This document shows positions 9,635 to 20,331 of a DNA stretch of 64,000 bases, in pieces; the first letter of the stretch is position 1; the number at the start of each line of letters is the position of its first letter. Source of the stretch: Saussurea involucrata. Its lineage: Eukaryota > Streptophyta > Magnoliopsida > Asterales > Asteraceae. Position numbers and translations under genes: made by a program. The stretch is taken from positions 96,370,295 to 96,434,294 of the forward strand of contig CM066327.1 of the NCBI GenBank assembly GCA_033807775.1. Reading direction: 5' to 3'. The notes beneath the pieces are model-generated. The model ran no database searches and was not told the origin of the DNA. It was given only the letters and a program-made list of their open reading frames with translations.

Positions 9635-11752
9635 ATCTCCCCCTTTGGATTCAAGATTTAAAAATTTGACAGCAGTGTTCAGCTCTTTGTAAAGTCAATC
9701 TTCTCAAACAGATACTCTATCAAACCATCTTCAAATAGCTTTATCTCCACTAGTTCACGGCGAACTATGTGCTTTGACACTCTTTAAGAACTCAGCTTTG
9801 AAGAATCTTCAGACAAACATGAAAAGTCATTGTCTTTTTCTTTGAAAAGTCAATCTTCTTCAATAAAATCTTCAATAGATTGTCTTCAAGTCTTGAACAT
9901 GAAATTCTGATCTTTGTATAAAACCATCAATTCGGAACAAGATGAATCAGAAACGATTAGAGTTTGGATCAGAAATATGTGAAACCATCCACATTGTTGA
10001 ACTTTTAAGTGTAAGCGCATTCCGATAACCACTCAGAACTAAGATAACCAAATTCAGCAACATTTGGACTTCACATGATCCTTCTCCCCAATCTTCAGTC
10101 TTTGTTCACGAATCTTTGACTTGAAATATCTTTGATTTGAAAGCTCTTTGACATGAAATTGAAATTAAACTTTTCTCCCCCTTTTTCGATGATGGTGAGC
10201 ATCGTAATCATCGAAAACCATTTTCAATTTCAGTCGAGTCTTTGAGTATTGCTAACAATCTCCTCCTTACAGAATAACCTTGCTCCCCTTCAAAATAAGA
10301 ATTCTGGAGCAATTTATTTTCTCCCCCTGAAAGTATGCATATATTTCAATAACGTACAGTATTTGAAATTGTAGCACAAATTTTAAAACAAATTTACACA
10401 AGGAAAATAAAATTCATTGAATTTCATTTTATAACTACAAACATTTGATCATTTGAAAACTTTACAAAAGAAATTCAACTTAATGAAATTTAACAGATTT
10501 TTCAATCAAATGAAATGAAATGCATGTGTTTGGATTCAAGAACAAGTCATCATTGTATATCAAGTTATAAACGTTCAGTGTTAACCCCTTTATTAAATCC
10601 ATTTGGTGTGCTGGCATGTGAAATATGATTAGCATAAAGCGTATGCATTTCTAAAACATATAAGAATACTCTGCTCTACTCACACTATTTGTACAAAATC
10701 AGGATTTTCACAAATTTACGGGTTTATCGCGACTTTGTATTTTCCCAAGTTTCAAGAGATGTGTGCTCATTGGCATCTTTTCGTTTGTGCTCATTGGCAT
10801 CTTTTGATTTTGTGCACATTGGCATCTTTTAATCAAAGAGTTTAGTAAGAATAAGATACATCGTTAAACATGACTTTCTATCTGGTTCTATTGCAGGATT
10901 TGGGTCAGCCGATCCCAGACCAGTTGATCTTAGGGACTAGGTGTCGAGCACCCCTTAGGACTTACTCTCCCAAACCAGAAAGGCCACAGGCACAAACTTT
11001 CAAACTAAATGATATTCTATATAAGTTCGAATTTCCATCACAAAATATGAATGATATCTCAATCACTTGGTTCTTAATCATAGTGCTTCCCCCATATTTT
11101 CGTTTCCATTCAACATTCTGATAAATAGGCTTTTTGAGCATTATATTCTATATAAGTCCAGATTCACATATCTTTGAGCATGAAGCATAATTTCATTCAT
11201 GTTTTGCTTACCTTTCGATTTATTTCAGAAGTGAAAATTGAAGCAAATCTAACTCAGATAGTACAAAGTTTCTTGTAAAATCATCTTTTAGCACACATTT
11301 AATTCATTGAATGAAAATTGAAAATTTCATCTTATTGAATTAAATTTGTAAAGTTTCAAGTTTTCAAATCAGTAGAAACAAATATAATCCAATGTTACCT
11401 TTTGCCACTTGTTCCTTGAAACAAAAATATATACCAGTTAAGGATATTACCTGAGAAGTGTGAGTTCTAAACTGATTTGTTTAGAAGTCTTAGTCTTTAA
11501 AGTACGGGTCCTGAACTGAATTGTTCAGAAGCCATAGTCGTTGAAGCACGGGTTTTGAACTGATATGTTCAAAAGCCATTTACATTTAAGCACGGGTCCT
11601 GAATTGATGTATTCAGAAACCATCATTCTTTGTCTCCCCCTTAATGGTACAAATATTCTTCATAGAAATACGCCGCTTCTCTTCTGTTTTCAGTCATGTG
11701 TGTGGTATGTATCTACAAATCAGTACAACACATGATGTACCTACAAAACAGT
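9635..11752 (-). other. Non-coding 3' region of D1 with degraded aORF trace
   Basis: No sizeable ORF. At least four complements of GGGGGAG occur, at about 9638, 10175, 10322 and 11633. A hairpin with 11-base arms (TTTTCGATGAT at 10183-10193, ATCATCGAAAA at 10207-10217) abuts one of them, and the sense order hairpin-GGGGGAGAAAAG matches the aORF of family C, so this is probably aORF debris. At 10769-10833 an 18-base phrase, TGCTCATTGGCATCTTTT, recurs three times with one variant. Confidence 0.55.
11455..11625 (-). repeat. Hairpin ladder downstream of the D1 coiled-coil ORF
   Basis: Four units of about 54 bases share the pattern GGGTCCTGAACTGA / TTGTTCAGAAGCC. In each, CTGAAC pairs with GTTCAG across a short loop. 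The position, just after the coiled-coil ORF, matches the A1 ladder (3440-3757) and a one- to two-unit version in D2 near 45730-45815. Confidence 0.6.
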
Positions 11753-13420
11753 TTAAGCAGATTTTGGTACCCAATGGCATTTGGGTCCTAGTGGGTTAGG
11801 TGTAGATTTCTTACAAGGAATACTGTAAGAACCATACCAATAAGAAGTATAATCTTTATGCACAAAATCATTTGATCCACAGTAAGAACAACAGATTTTC
11901 TTATGTGCCAACCTAATCAGATGATTTACATAATGAATAGGATTAGGTTTAGCAGAAGATTTACCTTTTGGCGCATTGTTCTTCTTGGCATTTGATGTGA
12001 ATACAGATGATTTTGGCACATCTTTCTTTGGAATTGTTGTGCCTTTGATTCTCCATTCCATCTTCACCCTCTTGAAGACTGGAACTTCTTCAGATTTGGA
12101 AGTATTAACTTTAGGCACTTTTGTTTTGTTATCTGATTTATCATACAGAGGATTATAGAAGAGATTTGTTGAACGAATCCGACCTTTTGAGAAATCTGTT
12201 GATCTATTAAATTGTTTAGAAGGAATGTTTTTAAAACTTGAACTTGAAGCAGTTTTAAAAGAGCATTCAGAATCATTTGAATCAACAAATGGAGTCTGAA
12301 AGATAGAATTATGACCGGTCTGCTTTGAGACATCAAATTTAAAAATGACGTCTTCAAGTTCTTTGACTTTGTTTATTAAAACATTTTTCTCTTTAGAAAT
12401 TAGATCAAATTTCTTTTGGAGATCAGATTTGATCAACTGATCCTTCATAATATCAGCTGATAAACCAGATAATCTTTTGGTAAGATTAAGAATCACATCT
12501 TCAAAATATACACGTTCCGATTCAAAATCTTTTTCCAAAAACCTTCTTTTATCAGTAATCTCTTTGAAAATTTCCATATTTTTCTTTTTAAGGGTTTTAC
12601 TTTCCTTTTCAAAGAGATTTTTCTTTTCCGTGAAATCTTTTCTTTCCTTTTCCAAAAGATTTTCTAATTCAGAGATTTTCACGGAAAGTTCAGAACTTTT
12701 AATTTCAAAAGATTTGCGTTCAGTTTCAAATTTAGCTCTTTCTTTTTCGAGCTTGTCTTTTTCTAAAAATAAAACTTTCTCAAAGTCAGAAACTTGTTTT
12801 GAAAGTTTTATACAATTAAGTTCAATTATTTCCTTTTCTTTAAGAATCTTCTCTCTCCTGTCTTCAATGCTCTTCAGATCAGCATTTTCCTTTTTAAGAG
12901 TTGTTACTTTCTCTTGAAGTTTCTCGATTTGATCGTGCAGACTTGATTTGTCTTTGTCTTTCTTTGTTTCAAGACCTGCAATATAAACTTCAAGATCAGT
13001 TATTCTTTTAGTAAGTTTAGCATTTGAAGAAGAAATGTCTAAAATTTGTCTTTTCAGATTAACATTTTCTTCTTCCAATGCTTTATTTAAAATAGGAGTT
13101 GAAGAATTTGAAGCATTATCTTTAACAGGAGTTTCTGATATAGGAGATGTTTCTGATAAAATAACTTGTTGCAAAATTCCATTATTTGCCTTAGCTTTTT
13201 TAAGTGGCTTTGGAGGTGTTTTTGTTATTATGACTTGTTGCAACACTTCATTATTTGGTTTAACAGATACATGTGAATTAACAGATGTTTCTGTTATAAT
13301 GACTTGTTGCAACTTTACATTTGGTTTAACAAAAACTTTTGCAATTGGAGGATTCTCCTTTTTCAGAGTTTGCTTCAAATCTTCACCACTGCTTTTAACA
13401 ATAACTTGTTGTAAAACCAT
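11753..13420 (-). CDS. Coiled-coil protein of D1 (Gag-Pol linker, 555 aa)
   Basis: An intact frame. I prefer ATG 13420 (MVLQQVIV), although the frame is open to an upstream ATG at 13483. Residues 1-115 hold four imperfect repeats starting LQQVI, spaced about 23-35 residues. Residues about 120-380 are a long Lys/Glu-rich coiled coil. The tail has a Cys pair CCSYCGSNDFVHKDY and ends GPKCHWVPKSA, corresponding to the segment just before protease in autonomous elements. No Gag or Pol domain is attached. D2 carries a broken homologue (43844-45599). An unbroken 555-codon frame in an element lacking everything else suggests youth or selection. Confidence 0.7.
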   Translation of the reverse strand: MVLQQVIVKSSGEDLKQTLKKENPPIAKVFVKPNVKLQQVIITETSVNSHVSVKPNNEVLQQVIITKTPPKPLKKAKANNGILQQVILSETSPISETPVKDNASNSSTPILNKALEEENVNLKRQILDISSSNAKLTKRITDLEVYIAGLETKKDKDKSSLHDQIEKLQEKVTTLKKENADLKSIEDRREKILKEKEIIELNCIKLSKQVSDFEKVLFLEKDKLEKERAKFETERKSFEIKSSELSVKISELENLLEKERKDFTEKKNLFEKESKTLKKKNMEIFKEITDKRRFLEKDFESERVYFEDVILNLTKRLSGLSADIMKDQLIKSDLQKKFDLISKEKNVLINKVKELEDVIFKFDVSKQTGHNSIFQTPFVDSNDSECSFKTASSSSFKNIPSKQFNRSTDFSKGRIRSTNLFYNPLYDKSDNKTKVPKVNTSKSEEVPVFKRVKMEWRIKGTTIPKKDVPKSSVFTSNAKKNNAPKGKSSAKPNPIHYVNHLIRLAHKKICCSYCGSNDFVHKDYTSYWYGSYSIPCKKSTPNPLGPKCHWVPKSA

Positions 13421-14548
13421 TTTGAATATTGCTAGAAATTGATCGTTCAGAAGATCAAGCAGACAGTGTATGAAAATACACAAAAAAAATATATAAAATT
13501 TTTCTTGAAAAGCTCTTACAGTGTATGAAATACACTATAGAAAAAATTTCGAGATAAAAAATTTTCTCAAAAATTTTTGTTTTTTTTTAATTCACAAGAA
13601 TTCGGATGAGTAAGGGTTCGAATTCAACGAATTCGGATGAAGAAGGGTTCGAATTCACTCAATTCGGACTTAACTTGGTTCGAATTCAATGAATTCGGAT
13701 GCTTAAGGGTTCGAATTCTATGAATTCGGATGCTTAAGGGTTCGAATTCAATGAATTCGGATGCTTAAGGGTTCGAATTCAATGAATTCGGATGCTTAAG
13801 GGTTCGAATTCTATGAATTCGGATGCTTAAGGGTTCGAATTCAACACATGGAAAATTTAATCAACTCAATTCGAATCTAACACAATTCGAATTCTCCTCA
13901 ATTCGAATCTAACACGGTTCAAATTCTCCTCAATTCGAATCTAGCTGGGTTCGAATTCAATCAATTCGAATCCTTCTTGAGTCGAATTCTACACTTGTAT
14001 TTCCAAGAACACTCCGAATTCTTCTTTGAATGATCCGAATTCTTCTTTGAATGATCCGAATTCACCAAGAATGATCCGAATTCTGCACTTCGAACACGAA
14101 AATCACTAAATCAGCCATAACTTTTTCAATTCTTGATCAATTGTTATGAAATTTGCACAGATTTGTTCGAAATTTGATTCCACACACTTTCTTAGTTAAT
14201 CACAAATCCTAATTCGATCAATTTAATCGAATTTTGATCCAAAAATAGTAGAAAAAGTTTTCGAACAAAAATGATATAAAATGATCAGATCTGCAAATTC
14301 TGTGCAGATTTTGGTGTTGATCCAAGAATTAAAGATGTTCAGGAATCAAATCCGAGTGCAATGATGTCAAGAATCAATCCAAAAGATCAAAAATTAAAGA
14401 AAAGATGAAATCTGGATGAATAGTAAATGAAGAAGGGTTAGAATTCTTGATGAACAGTGATGAATAGTGATGAACACCCAATCCGAATTCTTCAGCTTTA
14501 GTGTAAAAAATCTTCAATTTGGTCTTCGATCTGCTTGAATCTTCTGTT
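13421..14548 (-). other. D1 leader, dominated by GAATTC-rich repeats
   Basis: About 1.1 kb between primer site and coiled-coil ATG without credible ORFs. It carries the regular 31-bp array (13598-13845), a degenerate extension (to about 14095) and a plain AT-rich stretch toward the primer site. An 85-base segment near the ATG contains two copies of AGTGTATGAAATACAC-like sequence (13466 and 13521). Confidence 0.6.
13598..13845. repeat. Tandem array, 31-bp unit x 8
   Basis: Units begin GAATTCGGAT and continue through a CTTAAGGGTTCGAATTC segment. Unit starts at 13598, 13629, 13660, 13691, 13722, 13753, 13784 and 13815 are exactly 31 bases apart. Most units contain two GAATTC sites in a near-palindromic setting. 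From 13861 to about 14095 the spacing decays but the AATTCGAAT word persists. Confidence 0.9.
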
Positions 14549-14564
14549 TAGCTCTGATACCAAT
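14549..14564 (-). other. Primer-binding site of D1
   Basis: The minus strand reads ATTGGTATCAGAGCTA directly after the LTR terminus AACA at 14565. This initiator-tRNA-Met complement fixes the orientation. Confidence 0.8.
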
Positions 14565-14790
14565 TGTTAAATCCCAAATCTCTAGCAATAAGATATGAAT
14601 GTAGTGAGAGAGAATCTAGAGAGCAAATATGTCATCCATGTATTGAGCTCAAAGGATTACAAAAGGTTTTTAAAAGATTACTAAAGCTTTCTAAAGTGTT
14701 ACGAAGTGTTACTCACAAATGGTCTAGACAAGCCTATTTATACCCATGATATACAAGGTATAAAGGCAATCACAACTAATACAGTACATT
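14565..14790 (-). repeat. 5' LTR of D1, truncated at its outer end
   Basis: TGTTAAATCCC at 14565 through AGTACATT at 14790 matches 9370-9595 essentially base for base, but the last 39 bases of the complete LTR are missing. The junction leads straight into sequence like the D1 3' region. Confidence 0.8.
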
Positions 14791-15278
14791 TTATCAAACT
14801 ATCTTCAAGCCTTGTACATGAAAACAGATCTTTACAGCTTTATCAGTCTTTAACAAACAGTGACTTCTCGTATCCTTCTTGATGCAAGAACCTTAGTTCT
14901 CATATTAACTTTAAGAATCCGAAATCATCAATTCGGATGTAGGCAGATCCGAAATCATCAATTCGGATGCTAGAGGATGCGAAATCAGCTCAATTCGGAT
15001 CAAGTAGGATTCGAATTCAAGTAAGTTGGAACAAGAAGGGTCCGAAATCAGGACAATTCGAATCATGAAGGGTGCGAAATCAGGACAATTCGAATCATGA
15101 AGGATGCGAAACCATCTATATTTTTGAACTTTTAGGTGTAAGCGCATTCCGAGAACCACTCAGAACTAAGATAACCAAATTCAGCAATATTTAGACTTCA
15201 CATGATCCTTCTCCCCTGATCTTCAGTCTTTGAATCATTGACTTGAAAGCTCTTTGACATGAAATTGAAATTAAACTT
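14791..15278 (-). other. Partial second family D copy (3' non-coding region) with AATTCGGAT repeats
   Basis: Matches 9705-10170 at both ends, for example TGTAAGCGCATTCCGA and GACATGAAATTGAAATTAAAC. Between these, 14925-15115 carries about six 32-36 base units built on CAATTCGGAT / CCGAAATCA that the first copy lacks. A minus-strand ORF of 82 codons over these units is a by-product of the repeats. The right end joins family C LTR sequence at about 15279. Confidence 0.6.
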
Positions 15279-15590
15279 ATGACTACATACTTTACTTAGT
15301 ATTTAGTAAACTAATTAGGACACGTGTTATGTTCTTATTAGTCTTTCTTATTTGTACTGTAGCTTTAACATGTCCGTTGCAGTATAAATAGAGTGGTTAG
15401 CACTACGTTGCTAACTGATTGATTTTCCCGTATATCTTTGTATTCATTCTTTGTAATCTTTTAGATTCTCTCTCTCTTAGATCTGTAATCCTGTTCATCA
15501 TTGAATACAATTGGGCTTGATCATACAACTTCTCAATTACTGCTTTCTATATTGATTGTAAGATTAGATCTTGTACTTTCTGAAACGTGA
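15279..15590 (+). repeat. Family C LTR remainder preceding the C2 aORF
   Basis: Matches the C2 3' LTR from its internal TATGAC...ACTTTACTTAGTA block to near its end (ACTTTCTGA at about 15590). Its first part is probably 9247-9369, separated by D1. It carries CACGTG at 15321-15326 and TATAAATA at 15383-15390. No primer-binding site follows; the next 48 bases lead straight into the aORF ATG, so gag-pol has been deleted and this LTR could drive the aORF. Confidence 0.7.
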
Positions 15591-15638
15591 GATACGAATC
15601 AAATCCAGAGTTCTTTGAGTCTGTTTTCTTCTTAAATC

Positions 15639-18600
15639 ATGTCTGAAATACGAAGAAGTGGTCCAATTTCTCTACATTCTACAAAATCGATAATGGATTC
15701 ATCCGATTCGGAAAATGATGAAGTACAAAATAGAGTTGCAGAGGAAGGGGCAATAAGAAATGATGGAGAAGATGAACAAATGGATGAATCTGAAGGAAAT
15801 GCGGATGAGGTAAACGTTAATATTGAACATGAACAGAGTGCTGCAGGTTCTATTATGTCAGATAGACCTATTTTAGTGGAAAGAGTTGTTCCTGAGAGTG
15901 AATGGCTGAAATTATCTGAAAATAACTGTGTTATATTATTTGAGGAAAGCCGTTTTAAGCCTGAACACAGAATTATCATGGAGTTATTCAAACACCATCC
16001 GTACAGAAAATGGTTTACACGAAGTAAAAATGTGCCTGTTCAGTACATACAACAATGGTGGAAACATCTTAGGTTAGAAGATAATAGGTTTGTGTCTGAA
16101 ATTGGAGGAGTGACATTTGCCTTATCAATCTCTGCACTAAGAGAAATGCTGAATTTACCAGAGAAAGATGATGTACAAAGAAGGACAGATTTTGAGGACT
16201 CACCCTTAACAGAGGAATTAATAGCAGAGTTTATGAAGTTGGGATACAATGAAGGATTGAGGACTCTCAGTTTGTTCAGAAGAAACAAATTACCACCTAT
16301 TTGGGCTTGCTTCTTTCATGTGGTAAATAAATGTGTGTCAGGGAAGAATAGTTCTGCTGATCAAGGTTCTAAACAAATTCTTCAGATCTTTCAGGGCTTA
16401 GTGAAGAATAGGCATTATGACTATACTTTAATACTTTGGGAAGACATGAAGAATACATTTGAGAAGAATCAGAAAGCAATTCAGAAGAAAACAAAGGATG
16501 CTCCACTGACATACATTCCTTATATAAGGTACTGGCAAATTGTTATTTGGTATGCCATGCAGGAAAACAGAACAATCTCAAGAAGAACAAATGAAGAGCA
16601 TGGTCCCACATTTTATTTGGGTAAGATGACCTCAGTAACAAGACTTGAAAATTATCCCAATCATAAACTGTTGCCAAAATCACTTAGGAATTATATTCCA
16701 AGGAAGAGTGAGATTTTAAAAGCTTATTGCACCTCTATGGGAATTGAATTACCTCAAATCCCTACCCAAGAGGACCAACCTGAGAAACGAGGTGAGGGGT
16801 CTAGTCGAATTAGAGAGGGGGAGGATGTTCAGATGGGTGAACATTCTGAGAGACTTGAGGGGGAAAATTCTGAGAGCTTGGTTAGACTCAGTGAGGAAAA
16901 ACAGAATGAGAGTGGTGAGGATGAGAGATTGTCAACAGAGGTTCAAACAGAAAGAGATGCCTCTGAACCAGCTAATCTTGACCAGGTAACCACAAATGCT
17001 ATTGGTTCACATCTCTTGGTGTCCAATATTGAAACAAACACCATGGACCTAGTGGTGGATCTTGAACAACCCATCCATACCCACTCAGAAGCATTTCAAC
17101 ATGCTACTGTTTCACACAAATCCGGGGAACCATCCCAAACTCATTTGGAGGGAGGTGATAAATCCCAATCTATTTTTCAACACATTGAGTCTGAATATCA
17201 CAGTCCTATTAATATTGAGCCTGAAATTCCTTCTAACACTTGCACAAATCAGGAATTTCGTATTCCTGAAACAACATCCATAGACATACCTAATGTTGGA
17301 TGTCGAGGATTGGATGGAAGTCCTGGTGAGGTGAACATTACAAAAGCCTCATTCAAACGTGCATCTGTTGTACAAGATGACTTTGTGTTATCTACAGGCC
17401 ATGAGTCCTCTGGGCACATGAAAACTGGACCATCTGTTGGTCCAGGTTCACTGTTAGACACTTCTGAATTTGAAAAAAATTCAGAAACAAAACAAGGAGA
17501 TGGGGGAAAAAGTAGAAAATTTGGAGAAGAAGGTGGAGGATTTGAATGATGAGATGTCAGATTTGAAAGTTGTGTTGGAGAAAAAGTTGATTTATGTTGA
17601 AACCAAAGTAGATGATGTAAAGAAATCCTTGGATTCTCACAAAAAGGAGATCATGGATACAATGTCTTGTTTTCAAAAAGATATGTTAAAACAAATGCAA
17701 GATTTGCAGGAATCTATACTGAAAGCACTAAGTGTATCACTGGCTTCTACTTCAAAGCCTCTTGATCCTATTCCTATTGCAGAAGCTGAACCTGAAGGTA
17801 CTTTTAATCATAACTTGAAGAGAAAGTTTGATGATAATGAGCCTCATGATCATCAAAAGGGGGAGAAAAGACAAAGGTTAAGTTCTGATGATGATATTGG
17901 CATAGAAGATTTTGAGATAGCAGATATGCACTTAGCCAGTACAAAAAGTTCAGAAGATCAGACACAGGAAAATTTAAAGGCAATAACTCAGATAGTTCAA
18001 ATTGATAGCTCAGATACAGAGAAAATGGAGTTGGAAAGTACAGATGGTGGTGATTCAGATAAAACAGAGGAATTGAACTTAGACACAGAGATGGAAGGAA
18101 ACTCAGATGAAACTGAAACTATTGAGGAATCTGTATTGAGATCAGAAAAGACAGTGGAAAGTGAAGTGGTCAACATGTGTACAGATATTGTGGTGTATAA
18201 CAAAGAAAACGTGATGAATTCTGAATCAGAAGAAAGGAGGTTGAGTGAAAAATTGATCAAAAAAATGCAAAGTGAGGTAGTCAAAGCACTTAATGTTCAG
18301 AAAATTCAACAAGGGTTAAAACTGATAAGGCCTATTGATCTGTTGGGAGAAGAAGACAGAACTGTTGGTTATTCTCAGAATTTTAAGCATGAGTTCAGAT
18401 ATAACTATGCTGATGAGATGAACACAGAAGTAGAATATGAGAAACTAGAAGATTACTTCATGCCTTCTGAGTATGTATTCAGAAAACCAATTGAGATTCC
18501 CAAGATTAACTTACAGATTTTAGAAGAACCTATATGTGATTTTATCCTGGAATTAAATGATGTACCTTTGGCCAGACAATTTCATGATGACATTTTTCCT

Positions 18601-20316
18601 GAGGAAATGTATGAAAACCTCTACCACACATAAGGAGAATATGAGCATTTAGAGAGTAATGTTGATGATTTCATGGATGAAAGAGCTCAGATGATTTATA
18701 CAGAAGCATCAACCAGATTCAGAATTCCTGACTCAAGACTGCATATCCAGAAAAGAATTGAGAAAGTTCTAATGTTCCAACAAGAAGAATTCAATGGTTT
18801 GATATTTGTAAGAATGGAAGTGCTGAAAGAAAGGAATACAAAAGTTTTCATGTCCAGTTTTGATTTCCACAGACTAACACTTGATGATCAAATCTTTCTA
18901 GTCAAGTTCTTCTCTAGTACTGAAGAAGCCTTGATGGAAATTGAATGCAGAAGACTTTTGGGTATCTATGTCAGAAACATGTACTTATATGATTTTCAAC
19001 TAGCCATTGAAGGAAGAAAAGAGAAGTGCAATCTGAGGTGTCCAACAAATAATGCAGGATTTGATGTGTGTATAAAGGGATTTGTAAATGAAGGAATGGA
19101 ATCTGAAGGGTTTGCATATAAAGTTCAAGAGAGAGTTGAAATGTTCAAACTGAAAGAACTGGTAAAATATAGTGATGCAACTCTGAGTTGGTTACTGATT
19201 GAAATGGAAGTAAGTGCTAAAACTGAAAGAAAGAATTTAAAGAAAAGGTGTGTAAACTCTATGAAAAGAAGGTTGAATCTCAGAAGAAAGATCAGAAGTT
19301 GTGGTGAATGGTTGTTATCTGAAGTTAATCCCAAGAAGATGTTACATAGTGATTTTGTGTTTCCTGCTGAGTATGAAGTGAATGAAATTCTGTCAGATGA
19401 AGTTGAAGAAGTTCAGGACACAATACCTCAGAATGTGCAGATAACTAGTTTTGATCAAGCTGAACAGTCTGAACCCAAAGAAGATGAAATATCCATTGAT
19501 CTAAATGGATACTTTCTTGAATTTGATCTGCCTGAGTTCTTCAAACCAAAAGAAGTACAATTCTTGGACGTGTATTATGATAGACCTAAGGAGACTCAGA
19601 TCTGGTTGGCTGAAAAATCAAGATGTCTTGGCAAAACAAAGCAAGCTGTTTACTCAGATTTTCTAATCACTGGAATCAGAGAATTGAAGGTTAAGAAATT
19701 CAGAAAGATGGAGTACTTATCCTTTGAAGTTCTGAGAGAAGATGGCAAGGTTTATTACTTTACTGATGCAGATTTTGAGAAACTATCAGTGGTTGACTTC
19801 TACAGATTACACAACTTTCTATGCTTCAAAGAGTCAAGCAAAGATAGAAATGAAAGAAAGGCAAGAAGTGTGGTGATTGAGGCCATGTTCTATATCTTAA
19901 GGTGGAACTGTTATACAGATTTCCAAATAGCTCTGTATTTACAAAAGCCATGTGTTTATCTGGCAAATCCAAACACAGATCATGAGCAGAAAAAGGTGTT
20001 AAAGACTAGAAGTGTTCGTAAATTTCCAGATTTGGGTGTGTTTTTGAAGAACAAAAGTGGAAAGATCTTCTTCAGAGCAAAGGAAACTGCAAAATACTGT
20101 TCTGGAACTTTAAGGATCATAAAGCACAATTTGGAGAAAAAGATGCTGAAAGTAAAGGAAGCAAACATAACTCAAAAAGTAATCAATCAGCAAGTTGAAA
20201 TTATTCAAGAAATCATTGACAAAATTGATAAGAGGCTTAATCTGAGAAATGTGCTACTTCAGAAAATTGTTCCTGCTCTGAAAGAACTGGATGATGCAAA
20301 GTGTAAGTTTATTTGA
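15639..20316 (+). pseudogene. aORF of C2, about 1,560 codons, near complete, one frameshift and one nonsense codon
   Basis: The most complete aORF here. Codons 1-370 contain the globular N-terminal domain (PVQYIQQWWKHLR; LPPIWACFFHVVNKC). An acidic Ser/Glu-rich stretch, a coiled coil (KKVEDLNDEMSDLKVVLEKK) and a second acidic region follow. The C-terminal half holds two tandem versions of one domain: repeat 1 with DFHRLTLDDQIFLVKFF, repeat 2 with FEKLSVVDFYRLHNFLCF. One base added in an A run near 17475 shifts the frame relative to C1, and TAA at 18631-18633 replaces a Glu codon. No membrane helix or signal peptide is evident. It ends just before AAAAAGGGGGAGAT and the LTR. The product's role is unknown. 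Confidence 0.75.
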
Positions 20317-20331
20317 CAAAAAGGGGGAGAT

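Larger units (their letters stand above)
9370..15278 (-). mobile_element. D1: non-autonomous family D Ty1/copia element plus part of a second copy
   Basis: Minus-strand element. Sense order is an LTR (14790-14565, outer end truncated), primer site (14564-14549), a 1.1-kb repeat-rich leader, a 555-aa coiled-coil ORF (13420-11753), about 2.1 kb of non-coding DNA, polypurine tract and 3' LTR (9634-9370). No gag, protease, integrase or reverse transcriptase is present. Beyond the truncated right LTR, 14791-15278 matches the 3' non-coding region of D1, so a partial second copy is attached head to tail. It sits inside the family C LTR. The LTR copies look identical over their shared 220 bases, implying recent insertion. 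Confidence 0.75.

Noticed and set aside
12477..13442. Plus-strand Ser/Phe-rich frames over D1
   Set aside because: They are antisense shadows of the Lys/Glu coiled-coil gene (TTT/TCT complements of AAA/AGA).
17470..17480. Programmed frameshift in the C2 aORF at an A run
   Set aside because: C1 reads straight through the same site without the extra base, so a simple one-base insertion is more likely.
15639..20316. aORF as a retroviral-type envelope
   Set aside because: No signal peptide, transmembrane stretch or fusion-like hydrophobic segment is seen in any copy; only its position resembles env.
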